From positions 24,517-88,516 of the forward strand of contig CAUZIZ010000001.1 in the NCBI GenBank assembly GCA_963579905.1: a stretch of 64,000 bases of DNA, in the 5' to 3' direction. Under the pieces are notes generated by a model. The model made no database searches. It was not told the DNA's origin and saw only the letters and a list, made by a program, of their open reading frames with translations. This stretch comes from CAUZIZ01 sp963579905. Lineage in GTDB: Bacteria > Acidobacteriota > UBA6911 > RPQK01 > JAJDTT01. Positions 33,791 to 43,292 of this stretch are shown here, one piece after another (the first letter of the stretch is position 1; each line of letters begins with the position of its first letter). A program made the position numbers and the translations under genes.

Positions 33791-35239
33791 TCAACTCCCT
33801 TCCGGTTGCAGCCACCGCGCGATTTCTTGTGATGCTATCTCGATAACCCGTTCCAGTGTTCCCGGTTCGAGCAGGGCAATGGACTCCTGGTAGATCCCCT
33901 TCCCGTAAAGATCCCGAGGGGGGAGATAACCGGGCAGCCACCCCTCGATCAGGGTGGTGACCAGGATCGGGGTCTGGGGAAAACGGCTGCGCAGCTCTTG
34001 CTGCAAAAGACTGTAGGGTTCGCCCTCGATTGAAAGCCAGAAAGCGTCTCCCAGGTGCCACAAGACCATCCGGTAGGGGTACTTTCCGAGGGGAAGTTGA
34101 GAGAGACGGGCCTGTCGCCGCCGCGCTCGCTCGGCGCTGGCACGCAGCTGCTGCTCCTTGACCGGGTCGTCGCCGCTTTGGGCCTGTTGCTCCGCCTCCT
34201 CTAATCCAACTAGCTCAGAATTCGCGCTATCGGCCCTGTCCAGATCTCCCCGGTAGGGCAGCTCGACCGTCCAGGAACGGCTCCGCCAGCGGCTCTTCGA
34301 AAGTCTCTCTGACTCTTCCAGAGACTCATGGCCCCACTCACCGAGAGTAGCTCCCGATTCCACCGGACCTCGATAGCGCATCCGTGTAGCAGGGGGTGGC
34401 AGAGATTCCAACGCAGAGAGTGCGGCGTAACCGAGCTGTCGTCCATTGGCATCAGCCACCGCGGGATCCCCGACGAATCCGTTGCGTGGCCCCAGGTCTC
34501 CCGACGCTCCTTGCAGAAACACGCAAGGTACACCGGTCGCCAGCTCTACCACTTCGCGCATTGCTCCAGGATAATCGGGGCTGATCTCGTTGTTCTTCCA
34601 AGCCAGAGTCGTGGGATGACAGGCGTAGTTCACCAGGGTTGCCAGCAGGTCGCCTCGGCCGTTGTTGACACGAGCCAGCCAGACCGTCTGATCTGCTGCC
34701 TGGTGAGGATTGAAGCCGCAGACGAACCTGTGTCGCTCCTCGTCCCAGAAATCCCGGTGTGTGGCAAGGGAGCAGGTTCCCGCAGCGTAGGCGATGGTTG
34801 CGGGCCGCATCAAGTCTAGCGCCTCCTGCACAGCATCTGTGACCTCTTCGATCAGTTCCTGCATGTAGGGAAGCATCATCTCCCCCCCCGGAAGCTGATG
34901 CCGGCCAAGGTCCAATAGGCCAGCGGCATGAGTGTGGGAGAAGGTGACCACGAGATCCTGGGGTAGGATGGACGCCGCCAGGCAGACGCGTTCCTTCAGT
35001 CGGGTCATCTCCGGGCTCATGAGGAGACAGTGATCGATCGCGACGAGGACGCAGCGGGAGTTCTCGTCTGCGCCCGCCTGTAGTGCAACCGCCGTGGTCG
35101 TCAGCGGTCGGTGGATTCCCGTTGAACGATCATGCGTCGCTGCACCCCACATCCGGTGGTACATTCCTATCGGGGGAGTGATGTCACGCCGCGCGATGCC
35201 AAAGCAGCAGATCGTCTGGGGAGTGTCAAAGTGAGTCAT
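33791..35239 (-). CDS. Neutral/alkaline ceramidase-like protein
   Basis: 482 residues without an obvious signal peptide. The start resembles the N-terminal domain of non-lysosomal neutral ceramidases (FGIARRDITPPIGMYHRMWG, VALQAG, FSHTHAAGLL, NYACHPTTLAWKNNEISPDY, FLQGASGDLGPRNG). The His and Asp positions fit the zinc and catalytic sites of that fold. Many bacterial homologues are annotated only as ceramidase-like and may hydrolyse other amides. It is 21 bp downstream of the PhyH gene on the same strand. Confidence 0.8.
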   Translation of the reverse strand: MTHFDTPQTICCFGIARRDITPPIGMYHRMWGAATHDRSTGIHRPLTTTAVALQAGADENSRCVLVAIDHCLLMSPEMTRLKERVCLAASILPQDLVVTFSHTHAAGLLDLGRHQLPGGEMMLPYMQELIEEVTDAVQEALDLMRPATIAYAAGTCSLATHRDFWDEERHRFVCGFNPHQAADQTVWLARVNNGRGDLLATLVNYACHPTTLAWKNNEISPDYPGAMREVVELATGVPCVFLQGASGDLGPRNGFVGDPAVADANGRQLGYAALSALESLPPPATRMRYRGPVESGATLGEWGHESLEESERLSKSRWRSRSWTVELPYRGDLDRADSANSELVGLEEAEQQAQSGDDPVKEQQLRASAERARRRQARLSQLPLGKYPYRMVLWHLGDAFWLSIEGEPYSLLQQELRSRFPQTPILVTTLIEGWLPGYLPPRDLYGKGIYQESIALLEPGTLERVIEIASQEIARWLQPEGS

Positions 35240-35260
35240 GTGATCTAACCGTGCCAGTGG

Positions 35261-36277
35261 CTATAAATCTTCCAGGTCCAGCCCCGACAACAACTTCGCC
35301 GCCTGCCCTCGCTTAGCAGGATCGGGATCGCGCGCGATGATCCGCTCAAGGATCGATCGTGAGTCCGGGTCGCCCTGGGCTGCCAGTTCGAGTCCCATCT
35401 GATCCCGTCGCTCGAAATAGCTGGCATCGAAGGTCTCGATCCGTAACTCCCATTGGCGCCAGTAGTATTTCAGGGGATCGGCAGCTGGCCAGTCAGCGTA
35501 GATTGCTTCCCACGAGTGCCTCCGGTCGTGGGGCTTGAGGCTGTCGGCAGTGATGGGATCGGACACCCTCTGATAGCGGCCGTCAATGGAAAGACGGAGT
35601 CGGTCCCCCCGGTTGGGGAGCCCCTTGTGTACGACCATGCTGTGGAAGATGATCACGTCGCCCTGCTCAATGGGACTGTTCACCCACGCGTTTTCGAGCG
35701 GTTCGGTCACCGCTAATCCTCCGGCCCCCAGGGAGGGACGAAAATCATAAACGCCTCCTCGATGGGAGCCGGCGGCGATCTGAAGCCCCCCCATCTCGGC
35801 CGCAAGGCTGCTCAAAGGAATCCAGGCCGTGTAGGTCTCTTGCGTCCCCTGAATGTTGATGAAGTCCTGGTGCGGTGGCGTCGTGTATTCGTCCCGCTGC
35901 GGAAAGATCACGCGCCCGATCAGCCGCGGATGGGGGATGACGCCCCCCCCCAACATGCGCTCCAGAAACCGCAGCAGATTGGGATGCTGCTGGAGGGCGT
36001 GGAAGGAACGGAGCCGGTAGACCTCGTGCAAAACATCCATGTAGGCATCTTGGGGTTCGACGTAAAAAGCGTCCGGATCGGCGAGGCCTTCCGCCGGGGA
36101 GGAATTCTTTTGCAGCCAGCCCGCTTCCTCAAGCTTAAGCAGCCACTCCGTCCGCAGACTTTCTAGGTCCCTCTTCGGGAGCACATTCCGGATGAAGAGA
36201 TAGCCGTCACGTTTCATCCGACGGTAGAGTCCGGTGCCGCCTGCCAGCAATCCCGTCGAGTCCAGAAAAGGCTTCAT
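35261..36277 (-). CDS. Phytanoyl-CoA dioxygenase (PhyH) family protein
   Basis: About 338 residues from ATG 36277; an in-frame GTG at 36310 is the alternative. It is a non-haem Fe(II)/2-oxoglutarate oxygenase: the N-terminal MKRDGYLFIRNVLPKRDL is typical of PhyH proteins, the iron ligands are HQDF and the histidine in FHSMVVHKGLPNRGDRLRLS, and the arginine there binds 2-oxoglutarate. The C-terminus has an additional helical part. The substrate is unknown. A second, broken PhyH lies at 45597. Confidence 0.87.
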   Translation of the reverse strand: MKPFLDSTGLLAGGTGLYRRMKRDGYLFIRNVLPKRDLESLRTEWLLKLEEAGWLQKNSSPAEGLADPDAFYVEPQDAYMDVLHEVYRLRSFHALQQHPNLLRFLERMLGGGVIPHPRLIGRVIFPQRDEYTTPPHQDFINIQGTQETYTAWIPLSSLAAEMGGLQIAAGSHRGGVYDFRPSLGAGGLAVTEPLENAWVNSPIEQGDVIIFHSMVVHKGLPNRGDRLRLSIDGRYQRVSDPITADSLKPHDRRHSWEAIYADWPAADPLKYYWRQWELRIETFDASYFERRDQMGLELAAQGDPDSRSILERIIARDPDPAKRGQAAKLLSGLDLEDL

Positions 36278-36447
36278 TCCCAGATTGTACCCCGGATCAA
36301 TTGCAGTCACCCAGTGTTCCCTCCGTGCACTCCGGACGTAGCTTTGACCTCCAGGCCAAAGTATCCTTCATCGTCGAACCGTGGGCTCGACAAAGTAAGG
36401 TAGGAGCAAAAGGGCCTGCCCTAACCTTGTGCCTGGAAGGACGAAAC

Positions 36448-37921
36448 ATGGACACCAGTCCGTTTACTGCCGTTGACTACTTGGTCGTCGTGTCCTACCT
36501 GCTCCTGGTGGTAGTAGCCGGAAGCTGGATGGGTAAAGGCCAGTCGACGGTCGCGGACTATTTCCTGGCGGGCCGGAAGATGAACTGGTTCGTGGTCTGC
36601 GTCTCTGTTGCAGCGACGGATCTCAGCGCCATCTCCTTCACGGGGGTGCCGGCCTGGCTCTATGCCAAAGATCTGAAGTACACCATGGGCGTCTTTCTGC
36701 TGCCCTTCATCCTATTGTTTGTCCTGTTCTACTTCATGCGCGTCTTCCACCGGCTCAAAGTCTTCACTACCTATGAGTACCTGTGCGTACCTGGAACATC
36801 GTTTCCACCCCGTGGCTCGAACGCTAACCTCCCTGCTGTTTCTAGGCCAGCGGGGAGCCTGGCTAGCCACCGTGAGTGGATTTCCGGTACTGGACTGTAT
36901 CGCAACGGTAGGATCCCTGGCCACCCTCTACACCGTATTGGGTGGAATGAAGGCCGTTGTCTGGACCGACTTCGTCCAGTTCATCGTCCTGGCCGGCGGC
37001 CTGCTTCTGATGATCGGCCTCCTGATGTCCTTCTTCTCCTGGGACGCCGGGGCCGTCTGGAGCCGTGCCGGAGAGCTGACTGCACCTGTCACCGGAGGTC
37101 CCCATACCCGCCTCGTCGACTGGTCCCTGGATCTGGGCACGGAGGCCACGGTCTGGTCGGTCCTCTTTTTCATGTCCTTTTACCTGGTCGGAACTCAAGG
37201 GACCGATCAGGTAAACGTTCAGCGGTATCTCGCCGTCGGCAGCTTTCGATCCATGGCCAAATCGGTTATCGGTTCCGGCTTCGTCATCATGAGCATGATT
37301 CTTCTGCTGGCTTGGTTGGGACTACTGTTGGTGGTTTACTACGACCGTCACCCTCGACTAGCCGCCCAGGTCACCCGAGCTGATATGACCGTTCCCCATT
37401 TTGTGGCGAATGTTCTCCCGGAGGGGATTTGGGGTCTCATCCTGGCGGCGCTTCTGGCCGCCACCATGTCGAGTGTCGATTCGGCACTGAATTCCTTCGC
37501 CGCGGTCGGCGTCATGGACCTTTACCGCAGACATGTTCCAAAGAGGGCAAGCGCGGAGGCGCACCTGCTGCGAATGGGGCGTCAGATCACTCTGATAACG
37601 GGTGCTCTGGCCACCCTGGCGGCAGTCGGTGTGCGCACTATGCAGTCGACGGTGATCCAGACGGTGCACAGCCTGGCGTCCACTTTCGTGGGGCCGATCA
37701 CCGGAATGTTTTTCCTGGGGGTCCTGACCAGCAGAGTCCGGGTACAGAGTATGTTGGTGGGTGCTTTTCTGGGTCTGGTAACTCCCGTCACCATCGCCTG
37801 GACACCCGCCGGACAGGACATCCACTGGATGTGGACCGCTCCGTCCAGTTCGATCGTGACGTTTGTGACAGGCTATACTCTCAGCCTGGTTTTAGACCCA
37901 AGCCGACCGGATTCAACTTGA
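36448..37921 (+). pseudogene. SSS-family solute:sodium symporter, frameshifted
   Basis: Starts at ATG 36448 after an AAGGA. The first frame gives normal SSS helices (YLVVVSYLLLVVVAGSWMG, ADYFLAGRKMNWFVV, FTTYEYL). At 36777-36793 the heptamer GTACCTG occurs twice, separated by TGC. Removing this 10-bp duplication joins FTTYEYL to EHRFHPVARTLTSLLFL in the other frame, which then continues through LYTVLGGMKAVVWTDFVQ and MSSVDSALNSF to the end. A few residues also seem missing after RGAWLATV. So the transporter is inactivated by a tandem duplication unless the sequence is wrong there. It would have imported a sugar, organic acid or similar with sodium. Confidence 0.8.
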
Positions 37922-38010
37922 AGAGTCTCCCTTGAAAAGAGGAACACGCAGTCCCTGGGTAGGAGAACGACGGCGTAACCTATCCGGCCCACCCATTCGG
38001 CGGTGTGTCT

Positions 38011-38118
38011 CTATTTGTTCTTCTTCTCTCGTTTCGCTTTTTTCTTTTCCTTCGGGCTAAGCTGGGCCTTCTTCTGTTGTTCCCTTTTGCCTTTGTCCTT
38101 GCTTCCCTTGTCACCCAT
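38011..38118 (-). CDS. Small lysine-rich conserved protein (35 aa)
   Basis: The short frame MGDKGSKDKGKREQQKK... ends EKKNK. About half of its residues are Lys or Arg, and it has a PKEKKKAKREKK helix. GGAG lies about 8 bp before the ATG. Very similar small proteins beginning MGDKGSKDKGK occur in varied bacteria as I recall, with no known function; nucleic-acid binding is plausible from charge alone. The longer open frame up to 38496 is not used because the start and ribosome binding site fit here. Confidence 0.65.
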   Translation of the reverse strand: MGDKGSKDKGKREQQKKAQLSPKEKKKAKREKKNK

Positions 38119-38500
38119 ATCTGTTACTCCATGATTGAAAACTATTTCCCTAACCTTGTCAGATCGGCCTGACGTTTTCGGCACCAAGGAAACCAGTGAT
38201 CTATCTGACGCGCTGGGCGGGGGCGGTGCATACTCCATCCGAACGCCCTGGGAGCCGTCGAGCCCGGCGCGTCCTAGTCCCGCCCCCAGGAAGCCCCGGC
38301 CGCATCCGAGCAAGAACCTCTCTCCTACTTCTGAGTTCATCGCCTGAACAGAAGGTTTTACTGCAGCTAACCCTATCCAGGAGTCCGCTTCAGCGGGCTC
38401 AAGTCTCACCTCACCCCGATACGCGGCCCCAAAAGAGGGTGTCGCAAAAGCCCACATCAGAATCCACGACGCTAAGGGAGCAGGTCTAGCTGCCATTTAT

Positions 38501-38998
38501 GTGATGGGCCCTTCATTCCTACTACAGAGCCTCGACTCGGGAATCAACTCTATTTCCTCGGTAGTAATCGGAGACTACTACCGCCGACTCAGAAAGGTAG
38601 CTTCTGGGGCCGGACAGGAACTGCGGTTGGCCCGGCTAGCTACGGTGGCTGCAAGTGCGGCCGCCACTCTCATCTGCTTTCTGCTGCACGCGATTCCCGC
38701 GGACCAGCGCGGTAACCTCTTCGACGTCACGGGCAGAATAACCAGCTCCCTGATCGGAAGCCTCGGCGGACTCATGCTTATCGCAATTCTGGAGCTCCGA
38801 TGCAGCGGCAGAGCCGCCCGTTCCAGCTCCCTCTGTGGTATGGCTGTGGTCCTCATCTGGGCACAGGGACACTGGATATTTGGCCTTCCCGAACTGGCCT
38901 GGATGTGGGTCATTCCTGTCTCTACCGTGGTGACAGTGGGCGCCGGTGCAATCTTTTCTCAGGTAGGTGAGCCGCAGCAAGAAGGGTTCAGGAAATGA
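38501..38998 (+). pseudogene. C-terminal fragment of a second SSS symporter
   Basis: About 165 residues beginning at the conserved QSLDSGINSISSVVIGDYYR segment (normally in the last third of SSS proteins), followed by four hydrophobic stretches. The first ~350 residues expected are absent. It is not the missing end of the symporter at 36448, which has its own equivalent (MSSVDSALNSF). The TGA overlaps the ATG of the next gene (ATGA), showing the former operon arrangement. The 38119-38500 interval upstream shows no other gene. Confidence 0.75.
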
Positions 38999-40182
38999 TC
39001 ATCGGCGCCGGTGTCACTCACCCTGATTGGGCAGCCGCCTGGGGAAACTGGGGGCGTGTCGGAGTACAGAGGATCGTAGACGCCTGTGCCTCTGGAGACA
39101 TCCGGCAGATCTACTGGAGAGCTGGATGCGGGGCGCGATTCTTCTACCCTAGTGCCTTCGAGGAAACCTTCAAAGGGGCGGCACAAGAGGCCTGCGAGGT
39201 CCCAGAGTATTGGAAGGTCACACTGGCCCACACCGATTACCGGACCTGGGATCTTCTGCGTGAGGCTGTGGACTGCACGCTCAAAGCGGGCCTCCAACCC
39301 TGGGTCTGGTACAGCCTCTATGAAGAATCTCATGGCCAGGTTCCCCTGACTCGATTCGCCCAGGCACATCCAGAGTTCCGGGCAATCGACAGGGATGGAC
39401 GGAGCCGATCCTCTCGACTCAGCTTTGCCTTTGCCGAGGTACGGCAGCACAAGCTGGATCTGGTTGAAGAGATGATGGGGTACGGCTTCAAGGGCCTGCT
39501 ACTCGACTTCGTGCGACAGCTTCCACAAATCGATGAGAACCTTCCACCCCAGGTAGATGAAAACGGAGTCTGCCGCTATGGCTATGCGGACGCCGCGCTA
39601 GAAAGCTGCCGCCTTCGGCATGGGATAGACCCGAAGCAGATCTCAAATGGGGAAGAGTCCTGGGTTCAGCATCGGGTGGGCTACGTCACCCAGTTCATGA
39701 CGGAGTTGCACGAACGGCGCATCGGCACGGGCTCCGGGTATCCCGCCGGAATCCTGGGGCAGCCCGAGAGCCCTCTTAGCCGCACCCTACCCGACTGGCC
39801 TCGGTATGTGCACGACGGTCTTTTGGAGGAAACGGATATGTGGCGGTCCAGGACCGACGCTCTTCATGGTTCCCTGGTGGACTGGCAGAGCTGGGTTCGC
39901 CGGGGCCTGGTGGAGGAGGTCCACGTCATGGTCCCCGAATGGAATCTAGCCCAACTGGATCCCCAAACCATCAGACTGGAAACCCAGGCAGCCAGACCAC
40001 TGGCCGGACCCGACGCTAACATCCTGACCTGTCTCTATTGCTACAACATGGAGCAATTAGGGTTGGAAAGGGTCGCACCGCGTTTGGAGGCTGGGGCCAC
40101 TGCTGCGTCCGAGGCTGGAGCAGACGGAGTCGGCCTCTGGGAATCCACCTCCATCGAAAGTTGGTCTGGCTGGGACAAGTAG
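38995..40182 (+). CDS. Barrel-type glycoside hydrolase-like protein, cytoplasmic
   Basis: 395 residues without a signal peptide. It has the same features as the protein at 28448: WVWYSLYEESHG, HPEFRAIDRDG, the strand YGFKGLLLDFVRQLPQ, and the late segment SLVDWQSWVRRGLVEEVHVM that recurs in the broken copy at 41895. The family is not identified by eye; it resembles hypothetical glycoside hydrolase barrels. It is translationally coupled to a symporter fragment and followed by a Tat-exported Gfo/Idh oxidoreductase, suggesting a role in uptake and processing of an unusual glycan or glycoside. Confidence 0.75.
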   Translation: MIIGAGVTHPDWAAAWGNWGRVGVQRIVDACASGDIRQIYWRAGCGARFFYPSAFEETFKGAAQEACEVPEYWKVTLAHTDYRTWDLLREAVDCTLKAGLQPWVWYSLYEESHGQVPLTRFAQAHPEFRAIDRDGRSRSSRLSFAFAEVRQHKLDLVEEMMGYGFKGLLLDFVRQLPQIDENLPPQVDENGVCRYGYADAALESCRLRHGIDPKQISNGEESWVQHRVGYVTQFMTELHERRIGTGSGYPAGILGQPESPLSRTLPDWPRYVHDGLLEETDMWRSRTDALHGSLVDWQSWVRRGLVEEVHVMVPEWNLAQLDPQTIRLETQAARPLAGPDANILTCLYCYNMEQLGLERVAPRLEAGATAASEAGADGVGLWESTSIESWSGWDK

Positions 40183-40371
40183 CTGCCCTCGGGGCTCTGG
40201 GCCACGGTGGCGAGACTTTCACGCATGGAGTGATCCGTCCGAGCGGCTCGAATCGTTAATTGTTGATCCTTTTGGGCTCGTAGGATAAGCTAGGCGAATC
40301 GGACCTTCAATCGCGCTCGGAACGGTATTGGATCGCCGTTCTGCAAGAATAACACTCCGAGGAGGACTAAG

Positions 40372-41691
40372 ATGAGCAAATCTTCAATCAGCAGGCGTTC
40401 CTTTCTGACCCGGTCAACCGGGATGGGAGCAGGCTTGGCCCTGACCGGATTTCCCGCCCCCATCAGCGGCCGGGACGTCAACGACCGTATCAATATCGGT
40501 ATCGTGGGCCCCGGAGGCCGCGGCACCAGCCTCATGAAGGAATTCTTCAAACACAACCAGGAGTTCAATGCTGACCTGGTCGCGGTCTGTGACCTTTGGG
40601 GCCACCGCCGCGACAAAGCCACAGCCTTCGTTCAGGAGAATTCGGGAAAGGCTCCCAAGGTCTACCGCCATCACGAAGAAATCCTGGCAGACAGTGGACT
40701 CGATGCCCTGATCATCTCTACTCCCGACCATGCCCATGCCCAGATCCTCAAGTTGGCGGCTGAGGTTGGTAAGGACGCCTACTGCGAAAAGCCCATGGGC
40801 AATGTCCTGGAGGAGGCCAACGCAGCCCTGGACGCGGTGAAGAAGGCCGGTACCATCGTGCAGATCGGAACCCAGAGGCGCGCCTGGCCCAAGTATCGTC
40901 AGGCTGCCAAGATGATCGCCGACGGACTCATCGGCGACGTGACCAAGCTCGAGATTCAGTGGAATGCCTACAGCCCGTATCGATGGGCCCGAAAAGGGAA
41001 GGATTTTTCCTGGATCAAAGAGAGCGATCTGGATTGGAACACCTGGCTCATGGGAAAACCGCACCGCCCCTTCGATCCACGAATCTTGCGCTGTTTTCGC
41101 CTCTTCAAGGATTTCTCCAGCGGCATCATCGATCAGTGGATGACACATGGCATCGACCTGGCCCACATGCTGGGTGGTTTGTCGACTCCCACCAGTGTTG
41201 TCGCTCATGGCGGCATCTACCAGTGGAAGGACTGGAGGGAAAATCCGGATACCCTGGAGACGGCTCTCGAGTATGAAAAGAACGGCAAGAAGCTGATGGC
41301 CGTGTATTCCACCAACCTCGTCAACAGCTTCGGAAAAAACACGCGGGCACACGGAACCCTCGGTAGTTTCCAAGCCGGTGGCGGTGGAAACTGGATGGAT
41401 GGCGCGCAGGAAGTCAATGCCGACCCCGATAAGGACTGGCACTTCACAGGCTCAGGTGTGGATACCGAGGGCAAGTTGGGAGATATGGTTGCCATTCCGG
41501 CCGCACCGGGCACCTCGAGCCACATGAACAACTGGCTGGACGCGCTTCGGCATAGAGACCCCAAACGCCTCTACTGCAATGCCGAAAACGGCTACAACCA
41601 CTCCATCGCTTGCATCATGGCAACTGACGCCTACTGGAGTGGCAGACGTATGACCTTTGACAAGGCCAATAGGACGATCCAGGCAGGCTGA
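40372..41691 (+). CDS. Tat-exported Gfo/Idh/MocA family oxidoreductase
   Basis: 439 residues, an AGGAGG ribosome binding site, and a twin-arginine leader SRRSFLTRSTGMGAGLAL. The NAD loop is GIVGPGGRGTSLM; DAYCEKPMGN carries the conserved lysine. The C-terminal part has the extended GH109-like/secreted-oxidoreductase pattern (RWARKGKDFSW, IIDQWMTHGIDLAHML, NSFGKNTRAHGTLGSF). Such proteins may act as glycosidases of family 109 or as periplasmic sugar oxidoreductases. It lies between the two barrel-family genes. Confidence 0.88.
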   Translation: MSKSSISRRSFLTRSTGMGAGLALTGFPAPISGRDVNDRINIGIVGPGGRGTSLMKEFFKHNQEFNADLVAVCDLWGHRRDKATAFVQENSGKAPKVYRHHEEILADSGLDALIISTPDHAHAQILKLAAEVGKDAYCEKPMGNVLEEANAALDAVKKAGTIVQIGTQRRAWPKYRQAAKMIADGLIGDVTKLEIQWNAYSPYRWARKGKDFSWIKESDLDWNTWLMGKPHRPFDPRILRCFRLFKDFSSGIIDQWMTHGIDLAHMLGGLSTPTSVVAHGGIYQWKDWRENPDTLETALEYEKNGKKLMAVYSTNLVNSFGKNTRAHGTLGSFQAGGGGNWMDGAQEVNADPDKDWHFTGSGVDTEGKLGDMVAIPAAPGTSSHMNNWLDALRHRDPKRLYCNAENGYNHSIACIMATDAYWSGRRMTFDKANRTIQAG

Positions 41692-41786
41692 ATCATCACT
41701 GTTAGCGGCCGCTCCGAAAGGACCAGAAGGGCCCGGGCGGCCACTTTCGCCTTGCAGAAACCCTGCAAACTCTTCGGAGTCCGCTC

Positions 41787-41885
41787 AGACAGAGCCGCGC
41801 TCGGCGTGAGCGGCTAGCGATTGGAAGCCAGGTTCCGAGGAGAGAGCCGGGCAACTCTTCCCCACGCAGTGCCGCAAGATCTCCC
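41787..41885 (+). repeat. Partial dispersed repeat, family E copy 3
   Basis: Contains ACAGAGCCGCG, TTCCGAGGAGAGAGCCGG, CAACTCTTCCCCACGCAGTG with one mismatch, and CCGCAAGATC. It lacks the 5' half and the family C arms. It directly precedes the truncated 5' end of the broken barrel gene. Confidence 0.75.
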
Positions 41886-41894
41886 CATCCCTGA

Positions 41895-43110
41895 GCCACT
41901 GCCCCTTCGTACGTTGCGGCCAGAAAAAAAGAGGTAGACTTCAGGGTCCATTGGCCCGACCACGTTGAGTATGGCCGGGAAGAGGCGCCCCTGGACACTC
42001 TATCCCGATTGGAAGAAGCAGTCGCGTACTGGAGGCCCCGCTTCGGGGTTGAGAGATTCTATTGGCGGGTCGACCATTGGTTCATCGAACAATGCTGCGT
42101 CCAGAGGCAGGACAATGCCGCAGTGGCCCGAGGCTGGTCAGAGTTCTGGGAGCGTCTGTCAGAGGTAGCCGTCCGGACCTTGGATGATTTCGTCCAGGCA
42201 ACCCGTGCCAACGGCGCACAGGCCTTCCTCTATCTTCCCTTTCTAGACGAGGGTCTACCGGCGGATCTCGTACCGGCCTCGTGGGACTCCCTACCCCTAT
42301 CAGAGTCGGTTTTCGCAGGAGAACCCCCAGTTTCTCGAGGTGGATCGGTCAGGAAAGGGGCCACATTGGGGCGTCCTTTGCTACGCCTATGAGGAAGTAC
42401 GCGAGTATCGCCTTCAAATGCTGCGGGATATGTTGACCGAGACCTCGGCCGACGAACTACACCTTTGTACACGCTCCTACGTGCTCCCCGCTGAATTCGG
42501 GGACCAGTACGGTTTCAATCCGCCCATCGTTGAGAAGTACCGGCAACGCTTCGGGGGAAACATCACCAAAGGGGACTTCGATCTGGAGTCGTGGCGAAGA
42601 CTGCGGGGAGAGTATCTGACTGAGTTTCTGGCCCAGGTGAAGCAGCTCTTGCAGAAGGGACGTCCACGCCTTTCGCTGGCAATCCCTCGAGGGCAATACC
42701 TGGGCCCACCCTACGGGAACCTTTACCTGGATTGGCAACATTGGGTACGGAAGGGTCTCGTAGACGAGCTTGTGGTGAACGTGATCAGCGGGCGTCAGCT
42801 TACCGAGGGACTTTCCGGGTATGGCTACCTATGTAATCCGGAAGAGGCTCTCGGAACGAATCCGCTGTCCCAGGATCTGGGTGAGATCTATGGGCCTGTC
42901 TGCCGTGAGGCCGAGTGTGCTCTCTTCCTGGGAGCGGGGGTCGATCTGAATCGCCATGAGCCCAACGCCAGTGAGCTGCGACAGCTGGCCCGCCTTCCAG
43001 GCTTCGACGGATTCGTGTCCACAACCGGGAATCTGGGAGAACGATTCTCCTTCGACAAGCGCGACCGCCCGATCTCCTGGCGCATCGAGGACCTGCTTCC
43101 ATCACCTTAG
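41895..43110 (+). pseudogene. Barrel-type glycoside hydrolase-like gene, 5'-truncated and frameshifted
   Basis: One frame (from 41895) gives EVDFRVHWPDHVEYG, LEEAVAYWRPRFGVERFYW and FLYLPFLDEG. Around 42300-42330 the coding frame shifts, and ENPQFLEVDRSGKG then leads into HWGVLCYAYEEVREYRLQML and YLDWQHWVRKGLVDELVV to a stop. The second part parallels the intact gene at 38995 (EFRAIDRDG..., DWQSWVRRGLVEEV). No start codon is found before a family E repeat remnant, so the 5' end seems lost. The TAG stop lies on the first bases of the family A element at 43109. Confidence 0.75.
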
Positions 43111-43292
43111 GGTCTGCGCAAAAATAACTTGGCATTTTGGCATCTCATCTTCGCGCCATCTTCGGCCGCTCCTCAATCGCAAAATCCCCAACGTGGACCC
43201 GGCTGCGCCGGCGGTTTCGCTCGATCGTTCGCGGCCAAATCTGGTGCAAATCTGAGCGCCACTTTCTACCAAGTTATTCTTGCGCAGACCCT
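43109..43292. repeat. MITE-like palindromic element, family A (184 bp)
   Basis: Begins AGGGTCTGCGCAAAAATAAC, ends with the inverse TTATTCTTGCGCAGACCCT, and carries the same interior as 10441-10624 (CTCAATCGCAAAATCCCCAA, TCTGAGCGCCA). It is flanked by TTA and TGA. It joins directly to a family B element. Confidence 0.92.

Noticed and set aside
38119..38496. Longer version of the lysine-rich small protein
   Set aside because: The extension has no family resemblance, and the ATG at 38118 has a properly spaced GGAG.
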